A DNA stretch of 64,000 nt from Bryobacteraceae bacterium (GCA_019748195.1 JAIEPW010000013.1:1-64000); one strand, 5' to 3'. Shown: positions 34,787-43,586, counted from the first letter of the stretch. Notes: a model not told the origin generated them from the letters alone. Numbers and translations are program-made.

Positions 34787-35092
34787 ATGGACGACAACAA
34801 CGACTGGATGATGCGCATCGAGGGCGCGATGAACGCCAATTTCCTGCAGGAGGATGGCGCCAGCATCCCCGGGACGGAATGGGCCGTGGGGCTGAAGAAC
34901 GGCGATGACCTGTTCAAGGTGATGGTCCGCACCTATCTGGCGGACGACGTCCGGTCTGAGGTTGCCGAAAACGTTGAGTATCAGGGGCAGACCGTGCTCG
35001 GCTATGTGTGGGATATGCTGCAGGCGGGTTGGACTCCGGATCAGGAATTGTCGCCGATCGTCATCGGCAACCCGCGCGAAGCGGAGGAGTGA
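34787..35092 (+). CDS. Hypothetical protein, 101 aa
   Basis: No known family recognised. A Shine-Dalgarno GGAGGA (34778-34783) precedes ATG 34787. The product is acidic and has no signal peptide or membrane segment; it contains an alternating pattern with GTEWAVGLKNGDDLFKVMVR-type strands (quoted in part: FKVMVRTYL) and VLGYVWDMLQAGW near the end. The same frame is open upstream but antisense to the DUF1326 gene. It probably is a small cytosolic protein. Confidence 0.7.
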   Translation: MDDNNDWMMRIEGAMNANFLQEDGASIPGTEWAVGLKNGDDLFKVMVRTYLADDVRSEVAENVEYQGQTVLGYVWDMLQAGWTPDQELSPIVIGNPREAEE

Positions 35093-35120
35093 TCGCCGCC
35101 ATTTCGCGGTCTGAGGTAAC

Positions 35121-36176
35121 GTGGATAGCGGTATGCTCAAATCCGCCGCGCTTCTTCTGACCCTCGGGGTGTCCATGCTCGCGCAGACCTCCAGCAGCCC
35201 GATCCGCCATCGCACGGTGGCGGTGAACGGGATCAACATGCACATCGCCGAGCAGGGCGAAGGACCCCTGGTGCTGATGGTGCACGGATTCCCCGAACTC
35301 TGGTATAGCTGGCGGCACATCATCCCGGCGGTTGCGGGCGCGGGATACAAAGCGGTGGCGCCCGATATGCGCGGGTACGGGCAAACGGACGCGCCCAAGG
35401 AAATCGAAGCCTACACGATGAACCACCACGTCGCGGACCTGGTCGCGCTGGTGAAGCTGCTGGGATACGAGCAGGCGGTGATCATGGGCCACGACTGGGG
35501 CGCTTCCGCCGCGTCCACAGCCGCGGCCATGCGACCCGATGTGTTCCGCGCGCTGGTGCTGTTGAGCGTCCCGTACGGCGCGCGGGGCGAAGGAGGATTG
35601 AAGCCCACCGAAGGCATGCAGCGCCGCGTGCCCGCCGGACAACAGTTCTATCAGTATTATTTCCAGGCGCCGGGCGTGGCCGAAAAGGAGCTGGAAGCGG
35701 ACGTCCGCAAGTCGCTTCGAATGCTTTACTACTCCACTTCGGGCAGTATCCCGAAGGAGCATCGGTGGCGATATGTCTTCGGCAAGAATGAAAAGGCGTT
35801 GGACGGCTGCGTCGATCCCGGCGACAAGCTTCCTTCCTGGCTCAAGCCGGAGGACCTGGATTACTTCGCCAAGGAATTCAGCCGCACCGGATTTCGCGGA
35901 GGCTTGAACTGGTATCGCGCCCAGGACGCCTGGTGGGCGATGTCGGCGTTTCTGATGGGCCGCAAGCTGTCGCAGCCCACGTTGTACATCGGCGGCGAGG
36001 ATGACGCGGTGGTGGAGTTTGCGCGCGCCGGCGTCGACCGGCTGGAACAGAGCGTACCGAATCTCTGGCGGAAGGTGCTGTTGAAAGGCGTCGGGCATTG
36101 GACCGAGCAGGAAGCGCCGGAAGACGTGAAGCGCCACGTGCTCGAGTTCCTGCGGCACATCGACGCGAAGAAGTAG
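35121..36176 (+). CDS. Exported epoxide-hydrolase-like alpha/beta hydrolase
   Basis: A 351-residue alpha/beta hydrolase with an N-terminal signal peptide (about 5-22). The HGFPE oxyanion motif, the nucleophile Asp in GHDWGAS, the acid in GGEDDAV and the His in GVGHWTEQE make up a soluble epoxide hydrolase/haloalkane dehalogenase type active site; the cap has Tyr residues (YYF, WYRAQD) that could protonate the epoxide. The GTG at 35121 is preceded by GAGG (35113-35116); an ATG at 35133 would give a 347-residue version. A secreted epoxide hydrolase is somewhat unusual. Confidence 0.85.
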   Translation: MDSGMLKSAALLLTLGVSMLAQTSSSPIRHRTVAVNGINMHIAEQGEGPLVLMVHGFPELWYSWRHIIPAVAGAGYKAVAPDMRGYGQTDAPKEIEAYTMNHHVADLVALVKLLGYEQAVIMGHDWGASAASTAAAMRPDVFRALVLLSVPYGARGEGGLKPTEGMQRRVPAGQQFYQYYFQAPGVAEKELEADVRKSLRMLYYSTSGSIPKEHRWRYVFGKNEKALDGCVDPGDKLPSWLKPEDLDYFAKEFSRTGFRGGLNWYRAQDAWWAMSAFLMGRKLSQPTLYIGGEDDAVVEFARAGVDRLEQSVPNLWRKVLLKGVGHWTEQEAPEDVKRHVLEFLRHIDAKK

Positions 36177-36224
36177 ACTGGTCCTTTCGAACGTTTCGGA
36201 CCTTTCTCTCGTCTCAAGACTCTG

Positions 36225-37055
36225 ATGCCGGTTTTTCTGCTTCTTTTCTTATTAGCGTCCGCGGCCGCCGCCCAATACTCCAAGGCGGTGGACGAGTGGA
36301 ACCAGCCGGTGGAGCCTTTCAAAATCGCCGGCAACCTTTACTACGTCGGCGCCAGCGGCGTCTCCGCGTTTCTGGTTACCGATCCGAAAGGCCACATCCT
36401 CATCGACAGCGGTTTTCGCGAGACCGTGCCCCTGGTGATGGCGGCGATCCGCAAGCTCAACCTCAAGCCCGAGGACATCCGGTACCTGCTGGCGAGCCAT
36501 GCGCACAACGACCACGTGGGCGGGCTGGTGGAGATGCGCCGGCTGACTGGCGCGAAGATTCTTCTTTCGGCGGAGGATGCGCCGCAGTTCGAACGCGGCG
36601 GGCTGGACGATCCGCAGTTCGGCGACAGCTTGTCCTATGAAGGCGGCAAGGCGGATCGCCTCCTGAAAGACGGCGACGCCATCGAAGTGGGGAGCACCCG
36701 GCTCATCGCGCGGATCACGCCGGGACACACAAAGGGCTGCACCACCTGGACCGGCATACTCAAGGAAAACGGCAAACAGTACGACTGGGTGTCCACCTGC
36801 AGCATGACCGCGCCGGACTACAAGCTGGTGAACAACCCCAAGTATCCGGACATCATCGCGGACTTCGAGAAAACGTTCCGCGTTCTCCGTTCCCTTCGCT
36901 GCGACATCTTCACCGCTTCTCACCCGAGCTTCTTCCGGATGGAGCAGAAGCGCGAGAAGGGCTCCTTCGTGGATCCGGAAGGTTTTCGCCGGTTGATCGA
37001 GCGATCCGAGGCGGAGATCCACCGTCAGGTGGAGGCGCAGAGAGCCAAGCGTTAA
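36225..37055 (+). CDS. Subclass B3 metallo-beta-lactamase
   Basis: A 276-residue periplasmic metallohydrolase. After a signal peptide (1-16), the B3 zinc ligands are all present: HAHNDH (His92, His94, Asp96, His97), PGHTKGCTTW (His168) and TASHPSFF (His233). GHTxGCTxW is the hallmark of subclass B3, so hydrolysis of beta-lactams, including carbapenems, is likely. It lies 48 nt after the epoxide-hydrolase-like gene. No resistance cassette, integron or IS surrounds it, so it looks intrinsic. Activity remains to be shown. Confidence 0.88.
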   Translation: MPVFLLLFLLASAAAAQYSKAVDEWNQPVEPFKIAGNLYYVGASGVSAFLVTDPKGHILIDSGFRETVPLVMAAIRKLNLKPEDIRYLLASHAHNDHVGGLVEMRRLTGAKILLSAEDAPQFERGGLDDPQFGDSLSYEGGKADRLLKDGDAIEVGSTRLIARITPGHTKGCTTWTGILKENGKQYDWVSTCSMTAPDYKLVNNPKYPDIIADFEKTFRVLRSLRCDIFTASHPSFFRMEQKREKGSFVDPEGFRRLIERSEAEIHRQVEAQRAKR

Positions 37056-37067
37056 CGTTCCATTCAT

Positions 37068-37097
37068 TTGACGGGCTCGGGGTGCTGCGGCTACATT
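37068..37097 (+). promoter_or_regulatory. Promoter with -35 and -10, leaderless arrangement
   Basis: TTGACG (37068-37073) and TACATT (37092-37097) are 18 nt apart; the ATG at 37104 starts 6 nt later, where transcription should begin. This is the best-formed leaderless promoter in the window. Confidence 0.5.
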
Positions 37098-37103
37098 CGA
37101 CCC

Positions 37104-38444
37104 ATGCGCCTTCTGCTGGTCCTATGGTTGCCCGCCGCATTGCTGGCGCAGCAACCGGCATATGAGACGCCGCCTCTGGATGCCAACGACCCGGAGGGTT
37201 TGGTCAGTTCACCCAATCCCGCTATCCGGCATGCCTGGAAACGGAAGGTATTCTGGAAGGCGAACTACAACCCCTATGGACCGGAGCCTCCGATTCCGGC
37301 TTATACGCCGGCGGAACGCCAGCAGGCGATCGCCAGGTTGGACGCGCTTGCCGCCGCCCTCAAAGCTACTCCCACCGGGTCCGAGGCGGAAGGATTCTGG
37401 GTGAACGAAGCGCGCTTGTTGCGTGCTCAGCAGGTGCTCAGTGCTCCGTCCGGCGTGCCGCCGGCACGCCTTCCGCTGATCTATGAGACAGGCCTGTTTC
37501 CGTTCTACCACGAAGACATATTGAGCAACGGCCGCTGGCGGCTGTCGGTGAAGGGGGAAACGGAATCCGTTTACTACACATTCAACCGGCTTCCGGGCGC
37601 GCTGAAGCAACCTGTGGTGGCGGAGGAGAGCCGGGGCCGGGATCGCGCGCCGGTGGAGTTCCACCTGCGCCCCCGGGTAACCGGCACGTTGTCGGGACTG
37701 CCGGTTTACGACGGGACTGCGCTGCTGGTGCTGCGTCCGGGCCGCGACCCGTGGGTGGCCGTTCCTCTGGGCCGCGCGCTGAAGGCGGTCCTGCCGAATC
37801 ATGAGAAGGACCGGCAGGCGGCCGAGTCCCGGCTCGCTTCCCTGAAGGCCAAGAACGAGGAAGTTCAGTCGGAGAAGTACGAAACGGCGTTCCGTGAGAA
37901 TTTCGAGAAAAGCTACGGGAACCTGCGGACGACGCGACCTTCCGGCTACGAGACGCGTCTTCGCTCCATGGAACGGGAACTTGCCTACAACCGGGAGCGT
38001 GCCGCGGCGGAGGCGAATCCCGGACGCGACGAGAAAGGCTTGTGGTATTGGAATCCGGTGGACGCCGCCGCTGAGGCGGCGCGCCGGCTGGCCGCGCTGA
38101 CCGCGGAACAGGCTGCCCAGCCCTCCTGTCTGGCGCCCTTTTCAAATGCCGCGGAAAAACAGGGCCGCTATTACACTTACGGCACGGTCCTGGCGGCGGG
38201 AACCTCGCCGGGCTGCCATGAGATCGTGATGACCAATTGGGATTACTTCGATTTCCAACTGCCGCGTTCCGCCGCGCAGATCCTCTGGATCAACGATTTC
38301 GGACGTTGCGCGAAGTTGGAAGGCGACCGGATCGTCTCGTTCACGGCGAAAGCCTACCGGGCGCCGCCGCAAGGCTGCTTCCGTCATGCCCAAATGTGGC
38401 GGGAACTGGACTGGTCCAGGATTTCCGCGTTATTACATCCCTGA
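37104..38444 (+). CDS. Secreted hypothetical protein, 446 aa
   Basis: Signal peptide RLLLVLWLPAALLAQ (residues 2-16) starts the protein at ATG 37104. The rest has no recognised domain. Notable are an N-terminal region rich in Pro/Tyr (NYNPYGPEPPIP), a beta-rich middle (about 120-230), a charged helical segment (235-330) and a C-terminal beta region with four Cys. It is soluble and periplasmic or surface exposed. It follows the metallo-beta-lactamase by 48 nt but has its own promoter. Confidence 0.7.
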   Translation: MRLLLVLWLPAALLAQQPAYETPPLDANDPEGLVSSPNPAIRHAWKRKVFWKANYNPYGPEPPIPAYTPAERQQAIARLDALAAALKATPTGSEAEGFWVNEARLLRAQQVLSAPSGVPPARLPLIYETGLFPFYHEDILSNGRWRLSVKGETESVYYTFNRLPGALKQPVVAEESRGRDRAPVEFHLRPRVTGTLSGLPVYDGTALLVLRPGRDPWVAVPLGRALKAVLPNHEKDRQAAESRLASLKAKNEEVQSEKYETAFRENFEKSYGNLRTTRPSGYETRLRSMERELAYNRERAAAEANPGRDEKGLWYWNPVDAAAEAARRLAALTAEQAAQPSCLAPFSNAAEKQGRYYTYGTVLAAGTSPGCHEIVMTNWDYFDFQLPRSAAQILWINDFGRCAKLEGDRIVSFTAKAYRAPPQGCFRHAQMWRELDWSRISALLHP

Positions 38445-38447
38445 TTC

Positions 38448-39377
38448 TCAGCGGATCCAGAGCGCCGCGGCCAGCCCTGCGATCAGCAACAGCCCGAAGA
38501 TCAGGTGCAGCCGCACCTGCGCGAACCACGCCCGGTTCAACGCGGCCGGATCGGTCTCCCGGAACACCAGACGCAACGGTGGAACGGCCAGGGGAACACC
38601 AGCCAGCACGACAACGGCGGAAAGCGGCAGCCAGGCGGCCAGAACGCCGCCCAGAACCGCCTTGAACGCCACGGCCACCATCGCGGCCAGCGCCCAGCGA
38701 GCCGCGCCCCGCCCCAGCAGCGTGGCCAGCGTGCGCTTCCCGTGCTTGCGGTCCGCGTCGTAGTCGCGCAGGTCGTTGATATGCATCACGGAGGCGGCCA
38801 GCATGCCGATCGCGATCGACAACGCCACTGCCCCCGCCGAAACGTGACCCGCCATCACGAAGTAACTGCCGCAAACCATCACGGGACCCATGAAGATCAG
38901 AACCGTGACCACGCCCAGCCCGAGGTAGCCCAGGCGGACCGGGGGCCCCGCATAGAAATAGCCGGCGGCGATGCTCGGAATCCCGATCGCCAGGATCACC
39001 GGGCCGGACAGGTAAGCCAGCGCGATTCCCGCGGTCATCCCGGCCCCGAAACAAGCCAGACCGCCGTTGCGAACCTGGCTGGAAGTCAGCAGCCCGAACC
39101 GCAGCACGGCGCTGGACGCCCGGGCATCGGACGTGGAGTGCGCCTTGTAGTTGTGGTGGACATTGATCAGGTTGGTTCCCGCCTGGATCAGCACGGAGGC
39201 CAGCCAGGCAAGGAGGGCTTTCGCCGGATCGAACCAGCCGTCATAAGCGGCCAGCGCCACACCGGACCATACGCCGATGGTCGAGATGGCCAGGGATTGC
39301 ACACGGCAAGCTTGCAGCCAGACGGCGATCGGATGGGATGGTGTGTTCGCGGCGGAGGAGGCCATGGGAATCACCAT
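38448..39377 (-). CDS. UbiA-family prenyltransferase (MenA-like) with atypical first metal motif
   Basis: A 309-residue polytopic membrane protein, about nine helices. The second Asp-rich motif is intact (NDLRDYDADRKHGKRT, as in MenA). The first, normally NDYxD, reads NVHHN in GTNLINVHHNY, so both acidic Mg2+ ligands are missing. Context GTNLxN...GLLTSSQV otherwise matches MenA. The protein may prenylate a different acceptor, or use another Mg site. Start at 39377 (an ATG at 39365 is an alternative). The 3' end converges with the preceding secreted protein. Confidence 0.8.
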   Translation of the reverse strand: MVIPMASSAANTPSHPIAVWLQACRVQSLAISTIGVWSGVALAAYDGWFDPAKALLAWLASVLIQAGTNLINVHHNYKAHSTSDARASSAVLRFGLLTSSQVRNGGLACFGAGMTAGIALAYLSGPVILAIGIPSIAAGYFYAGPPVRLGYLGLGVVTVLIFMGPVMVCGSYFVMAGHVSAGAVALSIAIGMLAASVMHINDLRDYDADRKHGKRTLATLLGRGAARWALAAMVAVAFKAVLGGVLAAWLPLSAVVVLAGVPLAVPPLRLVFRETDPAALNRAWFAQVRLHLIFGLLLIAGLAAALWIR

Positions 39378-39429
39378 GGTTTCGCGGTCTTGCGGGCGGA
39401 GTCAACCGGGACGGATCACCCAGGGGCCT

Positions 39430-39457
39430 TTGACTCCGCGCTGCAGAGGCTTATAAT
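39430..39457 (+). promoter_or_regulatory. Near-consensus sigma-70 promoter
   Basis: TTGACT (39430-39435) and TATAAT (39452-39457) with a 16-nt spacer. Transcription from here would start near 39464, giving a leader of about 45 nt that contains the strong Shine-Dalgarno of the 49-residue gene. Confidence 0.6.
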
Positions 39458-39509
39458 CACATCGGCATCATTTATACGAGCCGTTCCTGTGAGATTCGAA
39501 GGAGGGGAC

Positions 39510-39659
39510 ATGTTCGACAGTTTAGATGCCCAGATGGAAAAGACGGGCCTTGAGCCCTCGAAGCGGGACCGTGCGGTCCGCTGGGTGATTTACGTGGCGG
39601 CGGCGGTGATCGTCTTCGCCGGGATGTACTTCGGGCTGTCGTCGCTCGAAGGGAACTAA
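39510..39659 (+). CDS. Small single-pass membrane protein, 49 aa
   Basis: A 49-residue protein with a polar N-terminal half (MFDSLDAQMEKTGLEPSKRD) and one transmembrane helix (about 24-44). GGAGGGG at 39501-39507 is the ribosome site; a near-consensus promoter is just upstream. It is likely highly expressed. No family recognised; membrane-stress or complex-accessory roles are guesses. Confidence 0.65.
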   Translation: MFDSLDAQMEKTGLEPSKRDRAVRWVIYVAAAVIVFAGMYFGLSSLEGN

Positions 39660-39666
39660 GCAACCA

Positions 39667-40155
39667 TCAGTTGACCCTGGCGGCAGGGATCTTTACGCTG
39701 GCGATCTCCTGCATCACCATCCGGATCACTCTGGGGTATTCCGGGCGGGCGGGATTGTAGATCCGCAGCAGGCTGTTGAGGTCTCTGCCCCGGTAGGTGT
39801 CGGACTTGGCAAGGCTTCTGCCTACCTGGTGGATACTTTGCTCAATCGACGCAAACCGGTACCGGCAGTTGTCCCAGCCAAAAACGTTGTTATTTTTGAA
39901 GTACTTACCGCCGCTAGACTCGACCATCGAAATGCTGGGCAGCAGCCGCCAGTCCAGCCCGTGAGTGTCGGCAACCTCAAGAAACGTCTCGGACATCCGG
40001 CTGAGAGGGCAATCGTATTGCTCGAAATACTGTCTCAGTTTCAACAAACGGGGATCGGGGGGAAGCGGAACCTCGACGTCGGCCACGGCGGTGACTTCAG
40101 CGGTTCCTACCAAACCCGAAAATACCAGCAAACCAGTGGAAAGCATCCTCCGCAT
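39667..40155 (-). CDS. Secreted lysozyme-like/glucosaminidase-type protein
   Basis: A 162-residue exported protein, signal peptide about 1-18. The core LDWRLLPSISMVESSGGKY followed by NNNVFGW (only short segments shown) fits the lysozyme-like fold used by glucosaminidases and lytic transglycosylases; the Glu in MVESS is the candidate catalytic acid. The domain is short (about 120 residues) compared with most relatives. A cell-wall remodelling role is likely; which bond it cuts is unclear. A Shine-Dalgarno-like AGGAG lies about 12 nt upstream. Confidence 0.7.
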   Translation of the reverse strand: MRRMLSTGLLVFSGLVGTAEVTAVADVEVPLPPDPRLLKLRQYFEQYDCPLSRMSETFLEVADTHGLDWRLLPSISMVESSGGKYFKNNNVFGWDNCRYRFASIEQSIHQVGRSLAKSDTYRGRDLNSLLRIYNPARPEYPRVIRMVMQEIASVKIPAARVN

Positions 40156-40305
40156 CAGCTTTCAAGCTCCTATCTAATTGTTTTTATTGGCTTTATGTGA
40201 AGACGGGAAGCCTGCCCTGTGTCCCGGAGAGTTTGGGTTCACAAGAACGGCTAGAATCACGCACTCCCGAATTATACCATCCTGGCAAGAGGGTGCCGGG
40301 CGGGG

Positions 40306-40339
40306 GTTGGCCGGCTTACTGTTTCGTAAGCCGGCCAAC
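40306..40339 (-). terminator. Perfect 14-bp hairpin downstream of the small secreted protein gene
   Basis: GTTGGCCGGCTTAC (40306-40319) pairs with its exact complement at 40326-40339 around a 6-nt loop, 15 nt after the stop of the gene 40355-40729. No T-run follows on either strand, so it may terminate weakly, protect the mRNA 3' end, or serve both strands. Confidence 0.5.
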
Positions 40340-40354
40340 GTCTGGAGGAGGCGA

Positions 40355-40729
40355 TTAGCTGGTTGCGCGCTTGGCCACGATTTCGCGGCTCTGATCCGCG
40401 CCCTCGCGCGTCACCTGCATCTTGAGCTCGTTGCCGCTGACTTTCCCTTTGTAGAGGATCTTCATTTGGTTGCCCTGAACTTCGCGGACCACGGCGAACG
40501 AGATGTCGTCCCCGGAGATTTTGCCGTCGGAGATCTCGGCGGGACCTCCGCGGGCGCCTTCCACGGTGCCGGTCAGCTTCTCGCCGTCGGCTTTCAGGTT
40601 GAAGGTGGTGGTTTGGGCCCCGCGAGGGCCTTCCATGGTCGCGGTCCACTTGCCGGTGACATCGGCTGCGAAGGCGCAGACGGCAGCCAGACTTAGGGCG
40701 ACGACACGCAAAGATTTCGAAATGTTCAT
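40355..40729 (-). CDS. Small secreted beta-rich protein, 124 aa
   Basis: A 124-residue exported protein: signal peptide 1-21 followed by a compact beta-sheet domain with repeating motifs TGKWTATMEGP, GEKLTGTVEG, DGKISGDDISF and YKGKVSGNELK, as in lipocalin- or avidin-like small barrels found in many Acidobacteriota. AAGGAG lies 7-8 nt before the ATG. Function unknown; it has no catalytic signature. Confidence 0.75.
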   Translation of the reverse strand: MNISKSLRVVALSLAAVCAFAADVTGKWTATMEGPRGAQTTTFNLKADGEKLTGTVEGARGGPAEISDGKISGDDISFAVVREVQGNQMKILYKGKVSGNELKMQVTREGADQSREIVAKRATS

Positions 40730-40832
40730 GGTTCTCCTTGGATTGGTGGGAGCTTGCCCGATGAGAAAGGACGAGAAGCAACGCGAACAAGGTTACAGCG
40801 CCTGAGAGGCGCCACTCCCGGTCGCCCAGCGG

Positions 40833-43586
40833 CTATTTGCCGGCTTGCGAGGCGGGGACGGCTGCCATCAGGCGTTCCAGCGCGCGCTTCTGGTAGGGTT
40901 CGGCATCCGCCCTCGAGAGCACGGGAGCGGCGGCCTGGAGCAGCCGCCGGGCGGAATCGAAGTTACCCTGCCGGTAGGCGATCTCCGCGCGAGACAATTC
41001 CAGGTTGGCGTGCCAGTCCTTGGATCCGGCTAACTGCGCCACCGCGGCGACGTCGATTTCCTCCAGAACACGCGAGGCGTCCGCCAATTTCCCCTGTTGA
41101 ATCCAGCAGTTGGCCAGTGTGTGGGCGACGCCGCCGGTAAGTCCCGCCCGCGGGCCGAACCCCTTTACCGAGGACTGGTAGGCGCGCAGCGCGTGGCCGG
41201 CGCCTTCGTCGATCCGGCCGGCGCGGCACATCGCCAGCGCCGCGTCAGACTCCGTGGCGATGGCGAAAAACGAGAGCGGGCCTTGTTTTCTGACGGCAAG
41301 CTGGTGGATCTTCAGGTCGTCGCGAATGGCTTCTTCCCACATGCCCTGGGCGCCTTCCGATTCGGCGCGGGTGGTGAGAACCTGCATCGCGAGTTCGTGA
41401 TCCTCGCCCAGCCGCTCCACATAATGCGGATAGATGGCCGTGGTCTCGGCAACCGCATCCTTGTGCTTGCCCTGGATCATGAACGCCTGGGCGAGGTTCA
41501 GGCGGACGCGCAGCACGTTGGGACTATCGGCTCCGTGAAGACGGGTGAAGTCGGAGATCAATTCCCGGAACAGATGCTCAGCGCGCGGGCCGTCGCCCAT
41601 GCGGATGTGCGCGAACGCCATCCGCTGCTTCAGTGTGAGCTGGCCCATCTCGTCGAATCCGGGAATGGTTCTCGATCGCTCGTAGGCGGTCTGGAACTGG
41701 GCGGCCGCGAGTTTGGCGTCATTCGAGATCAACGCGATCATTCCGCGCGCGGAGGCGAGCCAGACAGGAAGCGCTTCGGGCGTGCGCCGCAGGCGCGGGA
41801 TCTTGGCCTCTTCCTCTTTCAGGATTGCCTGGGCACGCGCCAGGGATCCTTCGGTGTAAGTTCGAGCCTCCATGGCGGCTTGCTGCAGCCGGACCACCAG
41901 GGCATCGGGCGCCAGATCACCGCCCGCTTTCCGGTACAGATCCGCGGCGCGCGTATACTCGACTCGCGCCGCCGTGTAGTCGGTCCGATTGTCGAACGCC
42001 TTGGCGATGGCATGGTGAAGGCGGGCAGCCACCTGCGGCTCATTGCGGAATTGCCGGTCGATATCGCCCGAAGCCAGCCGGATGGCGTCCACCAGGGACT
42101 CGCCGGACTTGCCGCTGAGAAACGGGTTGCCTCTACCGAGCAGATCGTCGGCGAGGAACCGGTTGACCGATTCGGCGATCTCCTGCTGGCGGTTGGCCCT
42201 GGTGCGTTCTTCGGCCGCGTTGCGGTAGAGGGCCAGCGCGGCGGCCAGCCCGGTCAGGAGCAGCAGCATGGCGGCGACGGCCCAGGGGCGGCGAGCCCGG
42301 GCGCGGGCGAGCTGCTGCTCGGCGATGCGAGCCCGCTCTGTAGCCGTTTCCACTTCGCCGCGCCGGGCGCGGCGCTGTTCGAGGCTATCGAGGCGGTCGG
42401 CGAGTGCGGCCACTGAGTTCAGGCGGCGCCGCGGATCGCCGCACGCGGCCTCGGCGATGTCCTCGCGAATCAGCGGGTCGGCCACGTCGCTTTCCCATCC
42501 CGGCGATAAGGGCCGGCGAAAATCGCCGACCGCCAACTGGTACAGGACCACCCCCATGGCGTAGATGTCGGCCAAGGCGGTGGGCGATTGCCCGGCGAGC
42601 ACCTCCGGGGCGACGTAAAGGGGCGTGCCGGTTACCGGACCTTCGCCCGTGGAGAAGCCCAAATTGGTGATTCCGAATTGATCCAGGCGTCCGGGTTCCA
42701 GAAGGCTTCCGCTGCCGAAGTCGGCCACGCGGACCTGCCAGCCGGCACCGGCGGGCGAGATGAGAATATTGGCGGGCTTAAGATCCTTGTGCAGGACTCC
42801 GATCGCATGCGCCGACGCGAGCGCCCGTGCCACGTCCGTCAGCACGCGGAGCCGCGTCTCGATCGGCACGGCGGACAGACCGCCCTGGGACTGCGCCCAC
42901 TCGTTTAGGTCGACGCCGCTGTATTCGCTTTCGATGTAATAGGGATGCTGCTCAAAGTTCCATTCGAGTACCCGGACGAAAACGGGTCTCGCGCCGAGAG
43001 ATTCCTGGAGGAAGCGGGCGATGGTCACTTCACGTTTCAAAGCCTGCAAGCGGAGTCCGTCGGCGGCGAATTTGAAGACCCGGCGGTCTCCGGTCTTGGC
43101 GTGTTCGGCCAGCCACACCTCGCTCGAGAGGGAGACATCCAGTTTCCTGGTGAGGCGCCACTGATCGCGGCCGGGGACGACGCCGCCGGGCTGGAAGCCC
43201 AGCTCCGGCATTGCCGGAGGGGAGACGCGTTTCGATTGAACGGGTGCTCCCAAACGGTAGCCGATGCGCGGAACGGTCAGGATGACGGTCTGGTCTTCGT
43301 CGCCGATCGCCTTTCGCAGCTTGGACACCGCGGTAGCCAGGGAGCCGTCCACGACGTTGAGGCCTGGCCAAACCGCTTCCAGCAATTCGTCCTTGGTCAG
43401 CACCTCGCCGGCGTGCAGCAGCAATTGCTGCAGGACGTCCAACGGCTTGGACTCGAGATCCGTAACCCGTCCTTCCACACGAAGTTGCCGGGTAGTTTCA
43501 TCATATTCGCACTTGCCGAAGCGCCAGAGGCGGCCTTCGAGACGCTGGGGAGGGTCCTGCATAGCGTCGTTCCCGTTGCTGAGCAT
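40833..43586 (-). CDS. Winged-helix DNA-binding domain fused to Ser/Thr kinase, transmembrane helix and TPR region
   Basis: A 917-residue fusion. Residues about 20-112 form an OmpR/PhoB-type winged helix (ESKPLDVLQQLL, GSLATAVSKLRKAIGD, VPRIGYRL). The kinase (about 145-400) has Lys172, HKDLKPAN (His266-Asp268; HRD changed to HKD), DFG (289-291) and APE, while its glycine loop is degenerate. A transmembrane helix at about 435-454 is followed by about 460 residues of tetratricopeptide-like helices. The protein can in principle touch DNA, phosphorylate, and sense outside the cell. AAAGGAGG 10 nt upstream fixes the start; direct repeats overlap it. Confidence 0.88.
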   Translation of the reverse strand: MLSNGNDAMQDPPQRLEGRLWRFGKCEYDETTRQLRVEGRVTDLESKPLDVLQQLLLHAGEVLTKDELLEAVWPGLNVVDGSLATAVSKLRKAIGDEDQTVILTVPRIGYRLGAPVQSKRVSPPAMPELGFQPGGVVPGRDQWRLTRKLDVSLSSEVWLAEHAKTGDRRVFKFAADGLRLQALKREVTIARFLQESLGARPVFVRVLEWNFEQHPYYIESEYSGVDLNEWAQSQGGLSAVPIETRLRVLTDVARALASAHAIGVLHKDLKPANILISPAGAGWQVRVADFGSGSLLEPGRLDQFGITNLGFSTGEGPVTGTPLYVAPEVLAGQSPTALADIYAMGVVLYQLAVGDFRRPLSPGWESDVADPLIREDIAEAACGDPRRRLNSVAALADRLDSLEQRRARRGEVETATERARIAEQQLARARARRPWAVAAMLLLLTGLAAALALYRNAAEERTRANRQQEIAESVNRFLADDLLGRGNPFLSGKSGESLVDAIRLASGDIDRQFRNEPQVAARLHHAIAKAFDNRTDYTAARVEYTRAADLYRKAGGDLAPDALVVRLQQAAMEARTYTEGSLARAQAILKEEEAKIPRLRRTPEALPVWLASARGMIALISNDAKLAAAQFQTAYERSRTIPGFDEMGQLTLKQRMAFAHIRMGDGPRAEHLFRELISDFTRLHGADSPNVLRVRLNLAQAFMIQGKHKDAVAETTAIYPHYVERLGEDHELAMQVLTTRAESEGAQGMWEEAIRDDLKIHQLAVRKQGPLSFFAIATESDAALAMCRAGRIDEGAGHALRAYQSSVKGFGPRAGLTGGVAHTLANCWIQQGKLADASRVLEEIDVAAVAQLAGSKDWHANLELSRAEIAYRQGNFDSARRLLQAAAPVLSRADAEPYQKRALERLMAAVPASQAGK

